DNA of 64,000 nt from Azomonas macrocytogenes (lineage in GTDB: Bacteria; Pseudomonadota; Gammaproteobacteria; Pseudomonadales; Pseudomonadaceae), in NCBI RefSeq assembly GCF_014191985.1, contig NZ_JACHXI010000005.1:62001-126000 (forward strand), given 5' to 3'. The notes below the pieces were generated by a model. It saw nothing but the letters and a program-made list of their open reading frames with translations. It ran no database searches and was not told where the DNA came from. Made by a program: the position numbers and the translations under genes. Shown here one piece after another: positions 8,696 to 18,330 of this stretch. The stretch's first letter is position 1. The number at the start of each line of letters is the position of its first letter.

Positions 8696-9505
8696 TCAGC
8701 TCCGCCGGGCGGCCCATTTGGGCATGGCGCCATTCACCGGAACGGCGCGAATGCGATTGCCTTCCACCTTGCCGACATACAACTGGTCGTCGAGGGTGAA
8801 GCGCAGTTCATCGCCGTGCAGGCTGCCTTTCACCTCGCTCTGGACGCCCGGGGCGGATGCGGTACCCTCCACCTGCTGGAAGTGCTGGTGCAGGTCGAGG
8901 CTGTATGTCCGTCCGCCGGCATCCACCTGCCAGCGACCTTCCACCTTGGCGGGAACGATCCACAGGTAGATGTAATTACCCTCCACCACATCGCTCTGGT
9001 CCGCCTCCCAGTCCTGCATGCTGAAGGCGTGGGAAACCACCCGGGTGCCTGGCTCCAGGGTGTCGAGGATCACCGGGCGCAGGCGTAGGTTGACCTGGGG
9101 CAGCAGATACAGGGTCAGCACATCGGCCTTGGAAATATCCTTCTCGAACAGGTCGCCCTGCTCGAACTCGACCTTGTCCGTCACCTCCGCCCGCTCGGCG
9201 TTCTGCCGGGCTTCCCGGATGCGCTGCGGGTTCAGGTCGACACCGAGCGCCTTGCGCGCGGCATGGTCGCGCACGGCGGAAATGGCGATGCGGCCATCCC
9301 CGGAACCGAGGTCGATCAGATAGTCGTCCGGCCGGATCTCGGCCATTTCCAGCATGCGCTGGACCACGGCTTCGGGGGTCGGCACGTAGGGCACGTCCAG
9401 CCTGGGCGGCGCATCCTGCGAGCGCAGGGAAAGCGGTAGGCTGAGCAGGATCAGTGGCAGCAGACTGAACACGGTGACACGACTAAAAGCGGCGGCAAGG
9501 GGCAT
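8696..9505 (-). CDS. Methyltransferase-fold protein with N-terminal signal segment
   Basis: 269 aa. A hydrophobic N-terminus (residues ~8-28) resembles a signal peptide or anchor. Next is a Rossmann methyltransferase core with motif I DLGSGDGRIAI (about 66-76), acidic motif II VDLN and TLYLLPQVN. The C-terminal ~100 residues form a separate beta-rich domain (GRTYSLDLHQHFQ). The SAM-binding motif looks intact, yet the protein appears exported or membrane-anchored, which is odd because SAM is cytoplasmic. It forms a two-gene unit with the permease. The substrate is unknown. Confidence 0.7.
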   Translation of the reverse strand: MPLAAAFSRVTVFSLLPLILLSLPLSLRSQDAPPRLDVPYVPTPEAVVQRMLEMAEIRPDDYLIDLGSGDGRIAISAVRDHAARKALGVDLNPQRIREARQNAERAEVTDKVEFEQGDLFEKDISKADVLTLYLLPQVNLRLRPVILDTLEPGTRVVSHAFSMQDWEADQSDVVEGNYIYLWIVPAKVEGRWQVDAGGRTYSLDLHQHFQQVEGTASAPGVQSEVKGSLHGDELRFTLDDQLYVGKVEGNRIRAVPVNGAMPKWAARRS

Positions 9506-9901
9506 CGGCAGTTACTCCCTGAAACGGATTCGGTGGAGATCGCACGCCAGCGACAGGCGTTATCTTCACGACCCGGTCGTCCCGCCAAGGTTCTACCGCA
9601 GACGCTGGGCCGGCCCGCTTCCGGCGGGCCGGAAGCGACCCGCGGCCCGTCCATGTGGGCGCTTTCCGGAAGGCGGAGCAGATGTAACGCAATATTGCGC
9701 AGAGCCATCCAGCAAGACAGCGGCGCAAGCCATGACTGAAGTGCGGGGTGGCGCCATGACAAGCACGCAAAGCCATGACCGGCGTGCAGCCGGACCCTTG
9801 AAAACCCTGCCGTCAAGGGGCAAAGTCAGGACCGGTCATGCTTGCTCGTTCGCGGCGCTGGCCCGATCCATTCCAACCCGCCTCTATCCAGGACTCCCGC
9901 C
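9506..9901. other. Intergenic region upstream of glmU
   Basis: A 396-bp divergent region between the methyltransferase-like gene and glmU. It holds a GC-rich hairpin (arms 9610-9618 and 9624-9632) and a loose inverted pair CATGACCGG/CCGGTCATG near 9776 and 9832. No convincing gene was found. It must carry the glmU promoter because glmU is not behind an atp operon here. Confidence 0.5.
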
Positions 9902-11263
9902 ATGTCCCTCGACATCGTCATCCTCGCCGCCGGCCAGGGCACTCGCATGCGTTCGGCTTTGCCCAAGGTGCTGCATCCCGTCGCCGGAAAATCCATGCTC
10001 GCGCATGTCGTCGATACCGCCCGGCAGTTGAGTCCGCGCAGCATCCAGGTGGTAGTCGGGCATGGTGCCGAGCAGGTGCGCGAAGCGCTGGCGGCGGACG
10101 ACCTGACGTTTGTCACGCAGGCCGAGCAACTGGGTACGGGACATGCCGTAGCCCAGGCGTTGCCGGGGTTGACTGCCGAACGGGTGCTGATCCTTTATGG
10201 CGATGTGCCTTTGATTCAGGTACAGACCCTGCAGCGTCTGCTGGAGCAGGCCACGTCAGAGCGGCTGGGGCTGCTGACCGTGGAGCTGGCCGATCCTACC
10301 GGTTACGGCCGGATCGTGCGCGATGCCACCGGCGAGGTATGCGCCATCGTCGAGCACAAGGACGCCACCCCGCAACAACGCGCCATCTGTGAAGGTAATA
10401 CCGGCATCCTCGCCGTACCCGGCGCGCGGCTGGGCGACTGGCTGGGCCGCCTGTCCAACCATAATGCCCAGGGTGAGTATTACCTGACCGATGTGATTGC
10501 CATGGCGGTGAGTGACGGGCTGGTCGTCGCTACCGAGCAACCGCAGGAAGAAATGGAAGTGCAGGGTGCCAACGACCGCATCCAACTGGCCATGCTGGAG
10601 CGCTACTTTCAGGCCCGCGCTGCTCGCCAATTGATGCTGCAAGGCGTGACCTTGCGCGATCCGGCACGCTTCGATCTGCGCGGTGAGGTGACCATTGGCC
10701 GCGATGTACTGATCGATATCAATGTGATCCTCGAAGGTCGGGTGGTCATTGAGGATGGAGTGGAAATCGGTCCCAATTGCGTGATCAAGGACAGCATTCT
10801 GCGCCGCAATGCGGTACTCAAGGCCAATTGTCACCTGGACGGCGCCGACGTAGGCGAGGGAGCCGATTGCGGACCTTTTGCCCGCTTGCGGCCGGGTGCG
10901 GTACTGAGTGCCAGAGCGCATGTCGGCAACTTCGTCGAAATGAAGAATGCCCGGCTGGGAGAAGGCGCCAAGGCCGGCCACCTGTCCTACCTGGGCGATG
11001 CCGAGATCGGTGCGCGCAGCAACATCGGCGCCGGCACTATTACCTGCAACTATGACGGCGCCAACAAGCACCGCACGGTCATGGGCGAAGATGTCTTCAT
11101 CGGCTCCAACAGCTCGCTGGTCGCGCCCGTGACCCTGGGCGATGGCGCCACCACCGCGGCGGGCTCCACCATCACTGAGGACGTGCCGGCCGCCTCCCTG
11201 GCCCTGGGCCGCGCGCGCCAGGTGAACAAGGACGGCTGGCAACGGCCGCGCAAGCAGCGCTGA
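9902..11263 (+). CDS. glmU: Bifunctional UDP-GlcNAc pyrophosphorylase / GlcN-1-P acetyltransferase
   Basis: 453 aa, the usual GlmU length. The N-terminal half is the uridyltransferase ([20 protein letters not shown] at residues 8-27, YGDVPLI, GNTGI). The C-terminal half is the left-handed beta-helix acetyltransferase with hexapeptide repeats and the GNFVEMKNA and [11 protein letters not shown] motifs. It makes UDP-GlcNAc for peptidoglycan and LPS. ATG 9902 matches the family N-terminus. In Pseudomonas glmU follows atpC; here it stands alone beside trkA, which points to a rearrangement. Confidence 0.97.
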   Translation: MSLDIVILAAGQGTRMRSALPKVLHPVAGKSMLAHVVDTARQLSPRSIQVVVGHGAEQVREALAADDLTFVTQAEQLGTGHAVAQALPGLTAERVLILYGDVPLIQVQTLQRLLEQATSERLGLLTVELADPTGYGRIVRDATGEVCAIVEHKDATPQQRAICEGNTGILAVPGARLGDWLGRLSNHNAQGEYYLTDVIAMAVSDGLVVATEQPQEEMEVQGANDRIQLAMLERYFQARAARQLMLQGVTLRDPARFDLRGEVTIGRDVLIDINVILEGRVVIEDGVEIGPNCVIKDSILRRNAVLKANCHLDGADVGEGADCGPFARLRPGAVLSARAHVGNFVEMKNARLGEGAKAGHLSYLGDAEIGARSNIGAGTITCNYDGANKHRTVMGEDVFIGSNSSLVAPVTLGDGATTAAGSTITEDVPAASLALGRARQVNKDGWQRPRKQR

Positions 11264-11326
11264 AGCCTCTGTATATGCCTGCCTCACCGACGCTGAGCTT
11301 GAGCCCGGCCGCTTGGAAATCAGCCT

Positions 11327-11366
11327 GAAAAAGCCGACATCCAGCACGATATGCTGGATGTCGGCT
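11327..11366. terminator. Strong hairpin terminator between glmU and trkA
   Basis: A perfect 15-bp stem (11332-11346 with 11352-11366) has a 5-base loop. On the minus strand it is followed by TTTTT, so it fits an intrinsic terminator for trkA. It can also stop read-through from glmU. Confidence 0.85.
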
Positions 11367-11417
11367 CGTTAGGAGGGCAGCGATAATTATCGCCGGTAGA
11401 CCGGCTGGCCCATCCGT

Positions 11418-12791
11418 TCAGAAGAACGTAAGGCCTGCCTGGAACAGCAGCTCGACGTCGCGCACGCTCGCCTTGTCCACTAGGAACAGAATCACATGGT
11501 CGCCCGATTCGATCACGATATCGTCGTTGGCGATCAGCACCTGTTCATCGCGGATGATGGCACCGATGTTGGTTCCCGAAGGCAGGTTGAGTTTACCGAC
11601 CGCTTTACCTACTACTTTGCTTGAACGCGAATCGCCGTGAGCGACCACTTCGATGGCTTCGGCCGCGCCTCGGCGCAGGGAATGAGCGGTGACGATATCG
11701 CCGCGCCGCACATGGGTCAGCAATGAGCCGATGGTGGCCAGCTGCGGGCTGATGGCGACGTCTATCTCGCCTCCCTGGACCAGGTCCACGTAGGCTGGGT
11801 TGTTGATGATGCTCATTACCTTGCGTGCACCCAGCCGCTTGGCCAGGAGCGATGACATGATGTTGGCCTCGTCGTCGTTGGTCAGGGCCAGGAAGATGTC
11901 GGTCTCGTTGATGTTTTCTTCCAGCAGCAGATCCTTGTCCGAGGCGCTGCCCTGCAGAACGATGGCACTGTCCAGCCGATCCGACAGGTAGCGGCAGCGC
12001 GCCGGGCTCATTTCGATGATCTTCACTTGGTAACGGCTTTCGATGGCCTCGGCCAGGCGCTCGCCGATGTTGCCGCCGCCGGCGATGACGATGCGCTTGT
12101 AGCTGTCTTCGAGACGGCGCAGTTCGCTGATGACGGCGCGGATATGGACCTTGGCAGCGATGAAGAAGACCTCGTCGTCGGCCTCGATCACCGTATCGCC
12201 CCTGGGCAGGATGGCCCGGTTGCGGCGGAAGATGGCGGCCACCCGCGCGTTCACACTGGGCATGTGTTCGCGGATCTGGCGCAGCTCCTGGCCTACCAGC
12301 GGACCGCCGTAGTAGGCGCGCACCGCCACCAACTGGGCTTTGCCGTCGCCGAAGTCGACGACCTGCAAGGCACCGGGGTATTCGATCAGCCGCTTGATGT
12401 AGTTGGTCACCACCTGCTCGGGGCTGATCAGTACATCGATCGGGATCGCCTCGTTGCTGAACAGGTCGCTGCGCACCAGATAGGCCGATTCGCGCACCCG
12501 GGCGATCTTGGTCGGCGTGTTGAACAGGGTATAGGCCACCTGGCAGGCCATCATGTTGGTTTCATCGCTGCTGGTGACTGCCACCAGCATGTCGGCATCA
12601 TCGGCACCGGCCTGGCGCAGTACGGTAGGGAACGAGCCCCTGCCCTGGACGGTACGGATGTCCAGGCGGTCACCGAGGCTGCGCAGGCGTTCGCCATCGA
12701 TATCGACGATGGTGATGTCGTTGGCCTCGCCGGCCAGATGTTCGGCAAGGGTTCCGCCTACCTGGCCGGCGCCGAGAATGATGATTTTCAT
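11418..12791 (-). CDS. trkA: Trk potassium uptake regulatory subunit TrkA
   Basis: 457 aa peripheral NAD(H)-binding subunit that gates the TrkH/TrkG K+ channel. There are two tandem RCK units: [15 protein letters not shown] (residues 7-21) in the first Rossmann fold and [15 protein letters not shown] (about 239-253) in the second, each followed by a TrkA-C domain. It lies 25 bp downstream of rsmB on the same strand, the standard Pseudomonas arrangement, and ends at a strong hairpin. Confidence 0.95.
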   Translation of the reverse strand: MKIIILGAGQVGGTLAEHLAGEANDITIVDIDGERLRSLGDRLDIRTVQGRGSFPTVLRQAGADDADMLVAVTSSDETNMMACQVAYTLFNTPTKIARVRESAYLVRSDLFSNEAIPIDVLISPEQVVTNYIKRLIEYPGALQVVDFGDGKAQLVAVRAYYGGPLVGQELRQIREHMPSVNARVAAIFRRNRAILPRGDTVIEADDEVFFIAAKVHIRAVISELRRLEDSYKRIVIAGGGNIGERLAEAIESRYQVKIIEMSPARCRYLSDRLDSAIVLQGSASDKDLLLEENINETDIFLALTNDDEANIMSSLLAKRLGARKVMSIINNPAYVDLVQGGEIDVAISPQLATIGSLLTHVRRGDIVTAHSLRRGAAEAIEVVAHGDSRSSKVVGKAVGKLNLPSGTNIGAIIRDEQVLIANDDIVIESGDHVILFLVDKASVRDVELLFQAGLTFF

Positions 12792-12816
12792 GGGAGCGAT
12801 CTCCTTGCGGTGCAGG

Positions 12817-14139
12817 CTAGGCCATGGCGACCCGCGGCTGTGCGGCGATCTTGATCAGCTTCGCATAATAGAAACCGTCATGACCATTGGCCTTCGGTAG
12901 CAATTGGCGACCGTGACTCTGTTTGAGCCCATAAGCGCTGACGATGTCCAACTCGCGGGCGCCGGGCGTACGGGCAAGGAAGGCGGCGATCACCTCGCGG
13001 TTTTCCATGGGCAACACCGAGCAAGTGGCGTAGAGCAGCACGCCGCCGACTTCGAGCGTCGGCCATAATGCATCGAGCAGCCGGCCCTGGAGTTCGGCCA
13101 GTGCCGGTATGTCGGTGGGCTGGCGAGTCTGTTTGATGTCCGGATGCCGACGGATTACGCCGGTGGCCGAGCAGGGTGCGTCCAGCAGGATGCGCTGGAA
13201 CGGTCGGCCATCCCACCAGGCTGCGGTATCGCCGGCATCGGCGGCGAGCAGGTGGGCATCGAGCTGCAGTCGTGCCAGGTTGTCGCGCACTCGCTCCAGA
13301 CGGCGTGGTTCCAGGTCCAGTGCCACCAATTCGGCCAGTTCCGGTTCCTGTTCCAGCAGATGACAGGTCTTGCCGCCCGGTGCGCAACAGGCATCCAGCA
13401 CCCGCTGGCCTGGCGCTGGTTCCAGCAGGGCGGCGGCGAGTTGGGCTGCTTCGTCCTGCACACTGACCCGGCCTGCGGCGAAACCAGGGAGTTGCTGTAC
13501 ATCGCAGGGTTCGGCCAGGTGAATGCCGTCCGCGCTGAATTCGCAAGGCTGTGCCGCGATGTCTGCCGCAGCGAGCAGGGCCAGATAATCGGCCCGACTA
13601 CCCTGGCGGCGGTTGACCCGCAAGGTCAGCGGCGGATGCAGGTTGTTGGCGTGGCAGATAGCTTCCCAGACATCCGGCCATTGGGCTTTGAGGGTTTTCT
13701 GCAGCCAGCGCGGATGCGCCAAGCGGATCACCGGGTCGTGCTCCAGCTCCGCCAGCAGCGCTTCGCCTTCGCGTTGGGCACGGCGCAGCACGGCATTGAG
13801 CAAACCTTTGGCCCAGGGTTTTTTCAGCTTGTCCGTGCAGCCGACGGTCTCGCCGATGGCTGCGTGTGCCGGAATCCGGGTGTGGAATAACTGGTACAGG
13901 CCGACCAGCAGCAGTGCTTCGACATCGCGGTCGGCAGCCTTGAATGGCTTCTGCAGCAGGCGTTCGGCAAGGCCGGACAAGCGCGGCTGCCAGCGTGCCG
14001 TACCGTAAGCCAGCTCCTGGGCCAGGCCGCGATCACGCGGTGCCACCTGTGCCAGCGGTCCGGGCAGGCTGCCAGCCAGCGAAGCCTTGCCGGAAAGTAC
14101 TGCCGCCAGGGCTTGCGCGGCGGCCAGACGTGGTTTCAT
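12817..14139 (-). CDS. rsmB: 16S rRNA m5C967 methyltransferase RsmB
   Basis: 440 aa. An N-terminal NusB-like RNA-binding domain is followed by a Rossmann methyltransferase. The SAM motif [15 protein letters not shown], the [15 protein letters not shown] motif with the first Cys, and the catalytic ATCSV Cys are all visible. ATG 14139 (MKPRLAAAQ) fits the family start; upstream in-frame Mets would add a non-conserved extension. It methylates C967 of 16S rRNA. Confidence 0.95.
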   Translation of the reverse strand: MKPRLAAAQALAAVLSGKASLAGSLPGPLAQVAPRDRGLAQELAYGTARWQPRLSGLAERLLQKPFKAADRDVEALLLVGLYQLFHTRIPAHAAIGETVGCTDKLKKPWAKGLLNAVLRRAQREGEALLAELEHDPVIRLAHPRWLQKTLKAQWPDVWEAICHANNLHPPLTLRVNRRQGSRADYLALLAAADIAAQPCEFSADGIHLAEPCDVQQLPGFAAGRVSVQDEAAQLAAALLEPAPGQRVLDACCAPGGKTCHLLEQEPELAELVALDLEPRRLERVRDNLARLQLDAHLLAADAGDTAAWWDGRPFQRILLDAPCSATGVIRRHPDIKQTRQPTDIPALAELQGRLLDALWPTLEVGGVLLYATCSVLPMENREVIAAFLARTPGARELDIVSAYGLKQSHGRQLLPKANGHDGFYYAKLIKIAAQPRVAMA

Positions 14140-14415
14140 GGAGTCGATTGTTTTCCCGCTTGCGTTGCCGCCTGGAAAGGGGTTGGACCCCGGGGTTTGC
14201 CCTTCGAGGTTCCTGGAGGATTCAGTGCTGTATCGAGCCTGCATGGGTGAGTGGCAAGGGTTGTTGCCAGACAAGACGAAGACTCGTCCTCCACGCAAGC
14301 CATGCAATTTTTACATAAAGCCTTCGCGCAAGCACTGCCGAGTGCTCATATCAAGGATTCGAACACGCCGATGTGTGCGCAAGGATGGCCTGTACAGGAG
14401 GAAGAGGGCCAGCAC

Positions 14416-15309
14416 TCACCCTCGCAGCCATGGTGGTGGCGGTTCCTCGCGTTGCGTTGGCGCATCCTTCTCCTCCAGTGCTGCCTTGCGGCGTGCCTCG
14501 TCGGCCAGCGTAGCGTCGATCTCGCGCATCACTGCCTCGAGGTCGGCTTCTTCCTCCGGCTCCTCGAATTCGCCGGTCAGCACACTCTCCGGGGTCAGCT
14601 TGCCGGCCTCGTATAGCGCCCACATTTCCTTGGCGTGCTTGCTGGCCAGCAATTCGGGCGCGAAGTGGCCAAAGTAGTCGTTCATGTTGGCGACATCGCG
14701 TTCAAGCATCTTGAACGCATGGTTGTTGCCCGCTGCATCCACCGCCTGCGGCAGGTCGATCACCACCGGGCCGTCCGGGCCGAGCAGCACGTTGAATTCG
14801 GAAAGGTCACCATGCACCAGGCCGGCACAGAGCATCCGCACCACCTGGCGGATCATGAAGGCGTGGTATTCGCGCGCTTGCTCGGGCGTCAGTTCGACAT
14901 CGTTCAGGCGCGGCGCCGCATCACCGTCCGCGCCGGCGACCATCTCCATCAGCAGCACGCCATCGAGAAAGCCGTAGGGCCTGGGCACGCGCACGCCGGC
15001 GCTGTCCAGGCGGTAGAGCGCCGTCACTTCGGCGTTCTGCCAGGCTTCCTCCTGCTCCCGGCGCCCGTACTTGCTGCCCCGCGTCATGGCCCGCGCATCG
15101 CGACTGTTGCGCACCTTGCGGCCTTCCTGATATTCGGCAGCCTGGCGGAAGCTGCGTTTGTTGGCTTCCTTGTAGACTTTGGCGCAGCGCAGTTCGTGGC
15201 CGCAGCGTACCACGTACACCGCGGCTTCCTTGCCACTCATCAGGGGGCGCAGTACCTCATCGATCAGGCCGTCCTCGATCAGAGGCTCAAGGCGTTTTGG
15301 TGTTTTCAT
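14416..15309 (-). CDS. RIO-type protein kinase
   Basis: 297 aa atypical RIO1-like Ser kinase. The ATP-binding part has SGKEAAVYVVRC with a Lys in CAKVYKE. The catalytic loop is LVHGDLSEFNVLL and the metal-binding motif VVIDLPQAV. The C-terminal ~60 residues are acidic and end in a Pro-rich tail. Bacterial members are often near ribosome or RNA genes, but their substrates are poorly known. It sits between rsmB and fmt, which I recall as adjacent in Pseudomonas, so it looks inserted, with 276 bp and 194 bp non-coding flanks. Confidence 0.88.
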   Translation of the reverse strand: MKTPKRLEPLIEDGLIDEVLRPLMSGKEAAVYVVRCGHELRCAKVYKEANKRSFRQAAEYQEGRKVRNSRDARAMTRGSKYGRREQEEAWQNAEVTALYRLDSAGVRVPRPYGFLDGVLLMEMVAGADGDAAPRLNDVELTPEQAREYHAFMIRQVVRMLCAGLVHGDLSEFNVLLGPDGPVVIDLPQAVDAAGNNHAFKMLERDVANMNDYFGHFAPELLASKHAKEMWALYEAGKLTPESVLTGEFEEPEEEADLEAVMREIDATLADEARRKAALEEKDAPTQREEPPPPWLRG

Positions 15310-15503
15310 CGGTTTCCGTGTGGTTCGTATTTATTTTGGAAAAATCCTGTCGCTTCAATTAATAAGGTTAGCAATCACTGCGATGCGGCGTGCAAGGGCA
15401 GGCTCCCTTAACTGCTCAGTCTATCCTTTCATGGCGTCCCGCAACCGCTCCTTGTCATTGACCTCGCTACCCGCATGAGCATCAAAGACCATTACATCGA
15501 TCA

Positions 15504-16448
15504 TCACGCGCCCAACAGCGTGTCCGGCGCGAACTGCTCGCGCCGGCTGTTGAACAGCTCGGCGAAGGCCAGCGGCTTGCCGCCGGGCAGTTGCAGCCGG
15601 GTCACTTGTAGCGCACCTTCGCCACAGGCAACAGTCAGGCCGTCCTTGCTGGCGGCAAGAATGCTTCCTGGTACGCCCTGGCCTTCGCCGAGTCGCGTGG
15701 CATGGATCTTCAGCGGTTCGCCATGCAGGCTGGTGTGACAGATGGGCCAAGGGTGGAAGGCGCGAATCCTCCGCTCCAGTTCGACGGCCGGGCGGCTCCA
15801 GTCGATCCGCGCCTCGTCCTTGTTCAGCTTGTGCGCATAGGTGGCCAGTGCATCGTTTTGCGGTATGGCTTGCAGGATACCGGCGGCGAGCTCATCCAGC
15901 GCCTGCACCACGGTTTGCGCGCCGAGTGCGGCAAGTCGGTCGTGCAGGCTGCCGCCAGTATCTTCGGGACCGATTGGCGTGTGCGCTTCGAGCAGCATCG
16001 GCCCGGTATCCAGTCCGGCTTCCATCTGCATGACCGTAACGCCACTTACGCTGTCGCCGGCCTCGATGGCGCGTTGGATCGGTGCGGCGCCACGCCAGCG
16101 CGGCAGCAGCGAGGCATGGCTGTTGATGCAGCCCAGGCGCGGGATGTCCAGTACCGCCTGCGGCAAGATCAGGCCATAGGCCACGACCACCAGCAGATCG
16201 GCTTCGAGCGCTGCCAAAGCGGCCTGGGCAGCGGCATCGCGCAGCGTTGCCGGCTGGTGGACCGGTAGCTCATGCTTGAGAGCGAGCTGCTTGACCGCAC
16301 TCGACAGCAGCTTCTGCCCGCGCCCGGCGGGGCGATCCGGCTGGGTATAAACCGCGATGATCTGGTGTCGGGAGGCCAGCATGGCCTGCAGATGTTCGGC
16401 GGCAAATTCCGGAGTTCCGGCGAAAACAATACGCAGTGGCTGGGTCAT
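15504..16448 (-). CDS. fmt: Methionyl-tRNA formyltransferase
   Basis: 314 aa, the normal length. The N-terminal formyltransferase fold has FAGTPEFAAEHLQAML (residues 9-24) and the signature loop SLLPRWRGAAPIQRAI with the catalytic N-H-D set (INSHASLLP). The C-terminal OB-like tRNA-binding domain follows. It formylates initiator Met-tRNA. It lies downstream of def on the same strand with a 45-bp gap, so def-fmt is an operon. Confidence 0.96.
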   Translation of the reverse strand: MTQPLRIVFAGTPEFAAEHLQAMLASRHQIIAVYTQPDRPAGRGQKLLSSAVKQLALKHELPVHQPATLRDAAAQAALAALEADLLVVVAYGLILPQAVLDIPRLGCINSHASLLPRWRGAAPIQRAIEAGDSVSGVTVMQMEAGLDTGPMLLEAHTPIGPEDTGGSLHDRLAALGAQTVVQALDELAAGILQAIPQNDALATYAHKLNKDEARIDWSRPAVELERRIRAFHPWPICHTSLHGEPLKIHATRLGEGQGVPGSILAASKDGLTVACGEGALQVTRLQLPGGKPLAFAELFNSRREQFAPDTLLGA

Positions 16449-16493
16449 GGGAATCGCTTTATAGGACCTGGCAGGCCCTGTGATCGGAAGGGT

Positions 16494-17000
16494 TCAGTCT
16501 TGCTGGCGGTGCTGTTTTTCCAGCTTCTTGCGGATACGGTCGCGCTTGAGCGTAGATAGATAATCAACGAACAGCTTGCCATTCAGGTGATCGCACTCGT
16601 GCTGGATGCAGACCGCCAGCAAGCCTTCGGCTTCCAGCTCGTAAGGCACCCCCTCGCGGTCGAGCGCCCGGATGCGCACCTTCTGCGGGCGGTCCACGTT
16701 CTCATAGAAGCCCGGTACCGACAGGCAGCCTTCCTGGTACGGTTCCAGTTCCTCGGTCAAGAATTCGATTTCCGGGTTGATGAACACCAGGGGCTCGTTC
16801 TTTTCTTCGGAAAGATCCATGACTACGACGCGCAGGTGCGTATTCACCTGGGTCGCCGCCAGGCCAATGCCTGGAGCGGCATACATGGTTTCGAGCATGT
16901 CGTCGATCAGCCGGCGAATGTCATCGTCGACCGCAGCCACCGGCCTGGCCTGGATACGCAGGCGCGGGTCGGGGAATTCCAGGATGTTCAATATCGCCAT
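16494..17000 (-). CDS. def: Peptide deformylase
   Basis: 168 aa metalloenzyme that removes the N-formyl group from nascent proteins. All three signature motifs are present: GIGLAATQV (motif 1), EGCLSVPG (motif 2, metal Cys) and QHECDHLNG (motif 3, HExxH). The start is ATG 17000 ([14 protein letters not shown]), matching the family; the further upstream Met at 17069 would add a non-conserved tail. It is co-transcribed with fmt and divergent from tsaP. Confidence 0.96.
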   Translation of the reverse strand: MAILNILEFPDPRLRIQARPVAAVDDDIRRLIDDMLETMYAAPGIGLAATQVNTHLRVVVMDLSEEKNEPLVFINPEIEFLTEELEPYQEGCLSVPGFYENVDRPQKVRIRALDREGVPYELEAEGLLAVCIQHECDHLNGKLFVDYLSTLKRDRIRKKLEKQHRQQD

Positions 17001-17220
17001 AGACGTTTGTGATGTACTCGCGCAATCGGTTGAAAGTCCACTGCTAAGATGGCGGGCGGCTTGAAGCACGGTATTTCGTGCGGCTTGCGCAGCCAGCCGC
17101 CGGTCGTTCGAACCGGCTTCGAGCCAGTCTTCACTGCCGTTCGGCCGGGTCGCGCAGGCCGTGCCGCACAGTTTTGCGATGGTTCAGTGACGTTCGAGAC
17201 ATGATAAAGGGATTCGCCGC

Positions 17221-18237
17221 ATGAGGAAAATACTACTCGCCCTGCTGCTGGCCAGTGGGCTGGTGCAGGCGGTGCAGCTCAAGGATGGGTATCCGGAGCG
17301 CTATACGGTAGTGAGGGGTGACACTCTCTGGGACATTTCCGCCAGGTTCCTCAGCAAGCCCTGGGAATGGCCGCAGATCTGGCAGGCCAATCCCCAGGTC
17401 CGCAACCCTCATCTCATCTATCCCGGCGATATCCTGAGTCTGGTCTATATCGATGGCCGGCCGCAGCTGCGGCTGGATCGCGGCGCTTCGCGTGGTACCG
17501 TCAAGCTGTCTCCCCAGATCCGTACCCGGCCGATCGCCGAGGCTATTCCCAGCATCTCCCTGGAGTCGATCAATAGCTTTTTGTTGAGCAACCGCATCGT
17601 CGACAGCAAGGAGGAGCTGGCGACGGCGCCGTATGTCGTGGCGGGCAACGACGAAAGGGTGATCAGTGGCCAGGGGGACCGGATCTACGGACGTGGTTCA
17701 TTCAAGCAGCCTCTGGCCGGCTACGAAATCTTCCGACAGGGCAAGGTTTATCTCGATCCGCAGACCAAGGAATTCCTTGGTATCAACGCCGACAACGTGG
17801 GCAGTGCCGCGCTGGTGTCCGTTGAAAACGACATCGCATCGCTGAATCTGACGCGCGTGTCCGAAGAGGTGCGCCTCGGCGACCGACTGTTTTCCAGCGA
17901 GGAACGTGCGATCAGTTCAAGTTTCATGCCCAGCGCTCCGCAACGGCCGATCAATGGCCTGATTCTGGATGTGCCGCGTGGGGTGACACAGGTCGGTCAT
18001 ATGGATGTGGTCACGCTGAACAAGGGGTCTCGCGACGGCCTGCAGGAAGGCAACGTACTGGCGGTCTACAAGACCGGCGAGACGGTGCGTGACCGGATCA
18101 CCGGCGAGCGGGTAAAGGTGCCCGACGAACGTGCCGGCCTGCTGATGGTTTTTCGCACGTATGAAAAGCTCAGCTATGGCCTGGTCATGGAGGCCGATCG
18201 TTCGCTTTCGATAATGGACAGGGTGCGCAATCCCTGA
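17221..18237 (+). CDS. tsaP: LysM-domain protein, TsaP family
   Basis: 338 aa exported protein. The signal peptide is residues 1-18 (ending LVQA). One LysM domain at about 28-78 (YTVVRGDTLWDISARFL, HLIYPGDIL) binds peptidoglycan. A C-terminal beta-rich domain follows. The corresponding Pseudomonas gene between def and dprA is TsaP, which anchors the type IV pilus secretin ring to the wall. Assignment is by synteny plus domain layout. Confidence 0.85.
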   Translation: MRKILLALLLASGLVQAVQLKDGYPERYTVVRGDTLWDISARFLSKPWEWPQIWQANPQVRNPHLIYPGDILSLVYIDGRPQLRLDRGASRGTVKLSPQIRTRPIAEAIPSISLESINSFLLSNRIVDSKEELATAPYVVAGNDERVISGQGDRIYGRGSFKQPLAGYEIFRQGKVYLDPQTKEFLGINADNVGSAALVSVENDIASLNLTRVSEEVRLGDRLFSSEERAISSSFMPSAPQRPINGLILDVPRGVTQVGHMDVVTLNKGSRDGLQEGNVLAVYKTGETVRDRITGERVKVPDERAGLLMVFRTYEKLSYGLVMEADRSLSIMDRVRNP

Positions 18238-18330
18238 TGCCTCAGGCCAGCTGCCCGGCGCGCTGTACTATTTGCCGGAACGTCCCACGAATTATCGTAC
18301 GGAAGCGGCACGCGCAGATAAGGAAGCGTC

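Noticed and set aside
14354-14380. GGATTCGAAC, resembling a tRNA T-loop on the minus strand
   Set aside because: The flanking bases do not form a T-arm stem, and no acceptor or anticodon arms fit around it.
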